Source of the DNA: CAZQQN01 sp964549595
GTDB taxonomy: Bacteria; Bacteroidota; Bacteroidia; CAILMK01; CAYYUA01
Assembly (NCBI GenBank): GCA_964549595.1
Contig: CAZJWK010000131.1
Location: 1-6,561, forward strand
DNA: 6,561 nucleotides
Direction of reading: 5' to 3'
Shown here: positions 5,373 through 6,561 of the stretch, one piece after another
Layout of the letters: each line of letters opens with the position of its first letter
How positions within the stretch are numbered: position 1 is the stretch's first letter
Translations under genes and position numbers: made by a program
The notes under the pieces: generated by a model
What the model was told of the DNA's origin: nothing
Databases searched by the model: none
Seen by the model: only the letters and a program-made list of their open reading frames with translations

Positions 5373-6561
5373 CGAAAATCATAAGGCATTAGCATATAGG
5401 CGCCGTTTCCTTCTCGGGTAATCAATTTTAGACGGTCATGCCTTTTTAGTTTTTGCTTGATTTCGGTACCAAAAATGCCTGTTGCAACGGAACTTGAAAA
5501 GGATTTCATAATTTTTTCAAAGGCATCTTCCACCTCCGGATAAGCTTTTGTTTCATACTTTTCCAATTCCGCCATTTTTGCCGCGGTTTGAATGGCTTTC
5601 TCAAATCCGCCTAATAAATCCACAAGTCCTACACGCTTAGCATCTTTACCAGACCAGACTCGCCCCCTGCCAAGCGAATCCACCATCCCTTTATCCATAT
5701 TACGGCCTTCACTTACATGGGTAATGAAGTCGTCATAAGTTTCCATTAAGAATTGGTTGATGAGCATTTTCTCCTTCTTGGTGATTGGCCTGTTTGGATT
5801 ACCTAAATCAGCATACTTTCCGGTTTTAACGCGGTCAAAGGTAATACCCGTCTTTTCATTCCAGAATTTTTCCCAATCAAACAAAAGCCCTATAACCCCA
5901 ATGGAACCCGTAATGGTGCTTGGTTGTGCCATAATGGTATCAGCAGGGGCTGAGATGTAATAACCCCCTGATGCGGCTAAATTACCCATTGAAACCACTA
6001 AGGGCTTTTCATTGCTGGCAAGCTTTACTTCACGCCAAATGATGTCTGATGCCAAAGCACTGCCACCCGGTGAGTTTACCCTTAGCACAATGGATTGAAC
6101 ATTGTCATCTCTCCGGGCTTTTCGAATGGCTTTGCTTAACCGTTCAGAGCCAATGGATTCCTCACCCCCTTCACCCATGCCAATACCCCCATTGGCATAA
6201 ATCACGGCTATCCTATTATCCGTATCCTGGTCGTCTTTATCAGAAGGGGCGTGTTGGTACTTCTTAAGGGCCAATAAATTAAGGGATTGATCCTTTTCCT
6301 GGTTCACCTTTTTACGAAGCCTGGCTTTTAGCTGGTCCTCGTATACCAACTTATCTGCCAATCCATGTTTGACAGCATCTTCCGCAGTTCGGATGGTAAC
6401 ACTGTCTATCATGGTTTGGAGTCTTGTGGTGCTGATATTCCTGGTCTCAGAAATTCCCGATAAAAATTGGTTGTGCATGGTATTAAGCAAAGCCCTGGTT
6501 TGTTCTCGTTCAGGCTTTGTCATTTCCTTTTGCGTAAAAGACTCTCCAGCACTTTTGTATT
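5363..6561 (-). CDS. sppA: Signal peptide peptidase SppA (peptidase family S49), 5' end outside window
   Basis: SppA is an inner-membrane protease that degrades cleaved signal peptides, with its catalytic part on the periplasmic side. The frame stays open to the right edge, so 398 C-terminal residues are present; family members of this two-domain (67K) type are near 580-620 residues, so roughly the first 190, including the N-terminal membrane helix, lie outside. An ATG at 6523 is internal: the 12 codons before it read YKSAGESFTQKE, matching the conserved YKSAxE segment that carries the general-base lysine (Lys209 in E. coli SppA), here encoded at 6554-6556. The catalytic serine is in NLAASGGYYIS (codon 5969-5971), equivalent to E. 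coli Ser409. Other S49 landmarks are IAVIYANGGI, VLRVNSPGGSALAS, STITGSIGVIG and GRVWSGKDAKRVGLVDLLGG. The protein ends with MPYDFRIN. Both members of the Ser-Lys dyad are intact, so it is probably active. It lies upstream of the CHAT gene on the same strand. Confidence 0.95.
   Translation of the reverse strand, partial: YKSAGESFTQKEMTKPEREQTRALLNTMHNQFLSGISETRNISTTRLQTMIDSVTIRTAEDAVKHGLADKLVYEDQLKARLRKKVNQEKDQSLNLLALKKYQHAPSDKDDQDTDNRIAVIYANGGIGMGEGGEESIGSERLSKAIRKARRDDNVQSIVLRVNSPGGSALASDIIWREVKLASNEKPLVVSMGNLAASGGYYISAPADTIMAQPSTITGSIGVIGLLFDWEKFWNEKTGITFDRVKTGKYADLGNPNRPITKKEKMLINQFLMETYDDFITHVSEGRNMDKGMVDSLGRGRVWSGKDAKRVGLVDLLGGFEKAIQTAAKMAELEKYETKAYPEVEDAFEKIMKSFSSSVATGIFGTEIKQKLKRHDRLKLITREGNGAYMLMPYDFRIN

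Noticed and set aside
5757..6267. Plus-strand frames of 67 and 72 residues
   Set aside because: They lie antisense to the conserved S49 protease domain of sppA and have no recognisable content.

Overview
The window looks like a chromosomal stretch of a Bacteroidota bacterium, probably a Cytophagales-like or related marine lineage. The evidence is moderate to low GC by eye, a perfect Bacteroidota-type -7 promoter element (TAnnTTTG) upstream of the first gene, an ECF sigma factor whose region 4 resembles Bacteroidota ECFs, and an SppA ending in a Bacteroidota-like MPYDF tail. The genus assignment is inference.

Layout, left to right. Positions 1-578 hold no convincing gene; they are AT-rich and carry a candidate promoter at their right end. 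Two plus-strand genes follow with overlapping ends. The first is an ECF sigma factor (579-1139, TTG start). The second is a membrane protein (1126-1875) with an anti-sigma-like cytoplasmic head, one transmembrane helix and a TPR domain predicted to lie in the periplasm. Facing them, with only 13 bases between the stop codons, is a large minus-strand gene (1889-5233). It encodes an 1114-residue protein with a signal peptide, many TPR repeats, a CHAT caspase-like protease domain with an intact His-Cys dyad (H935, C982), and a C-terminal membrane anchor with a basic tail. Upstream of it on the same strand, across a 129-base gap, is sppA (signal peptide peptidase, S49 family). Its reading frame runs off the right edge, so only its last 398 residues are present. 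Both catalytic residues of the Ser-Lys dyad fall inside the window.

The genes suggest a working model, which is inference. The sigma factor is held by its co-translated membrane partner, whose TPR domain and the TPR-CHAT protease both face the periplasm. The CHAT protease could sense or cleave a partner there and so control sigma release, or it could be a target of the regulon. ECF, TPR anti-sigma and TPR-CHAT genes side by side are, as far as I recall, a recurring arrangement in Bacteroidota, but I know of no described mechanism for it. SppA is a housekeeping membrane protease and may be only a neighbour. No CRISPR array, tRNA, rRNA, insertion sequence or phage gene was seen.
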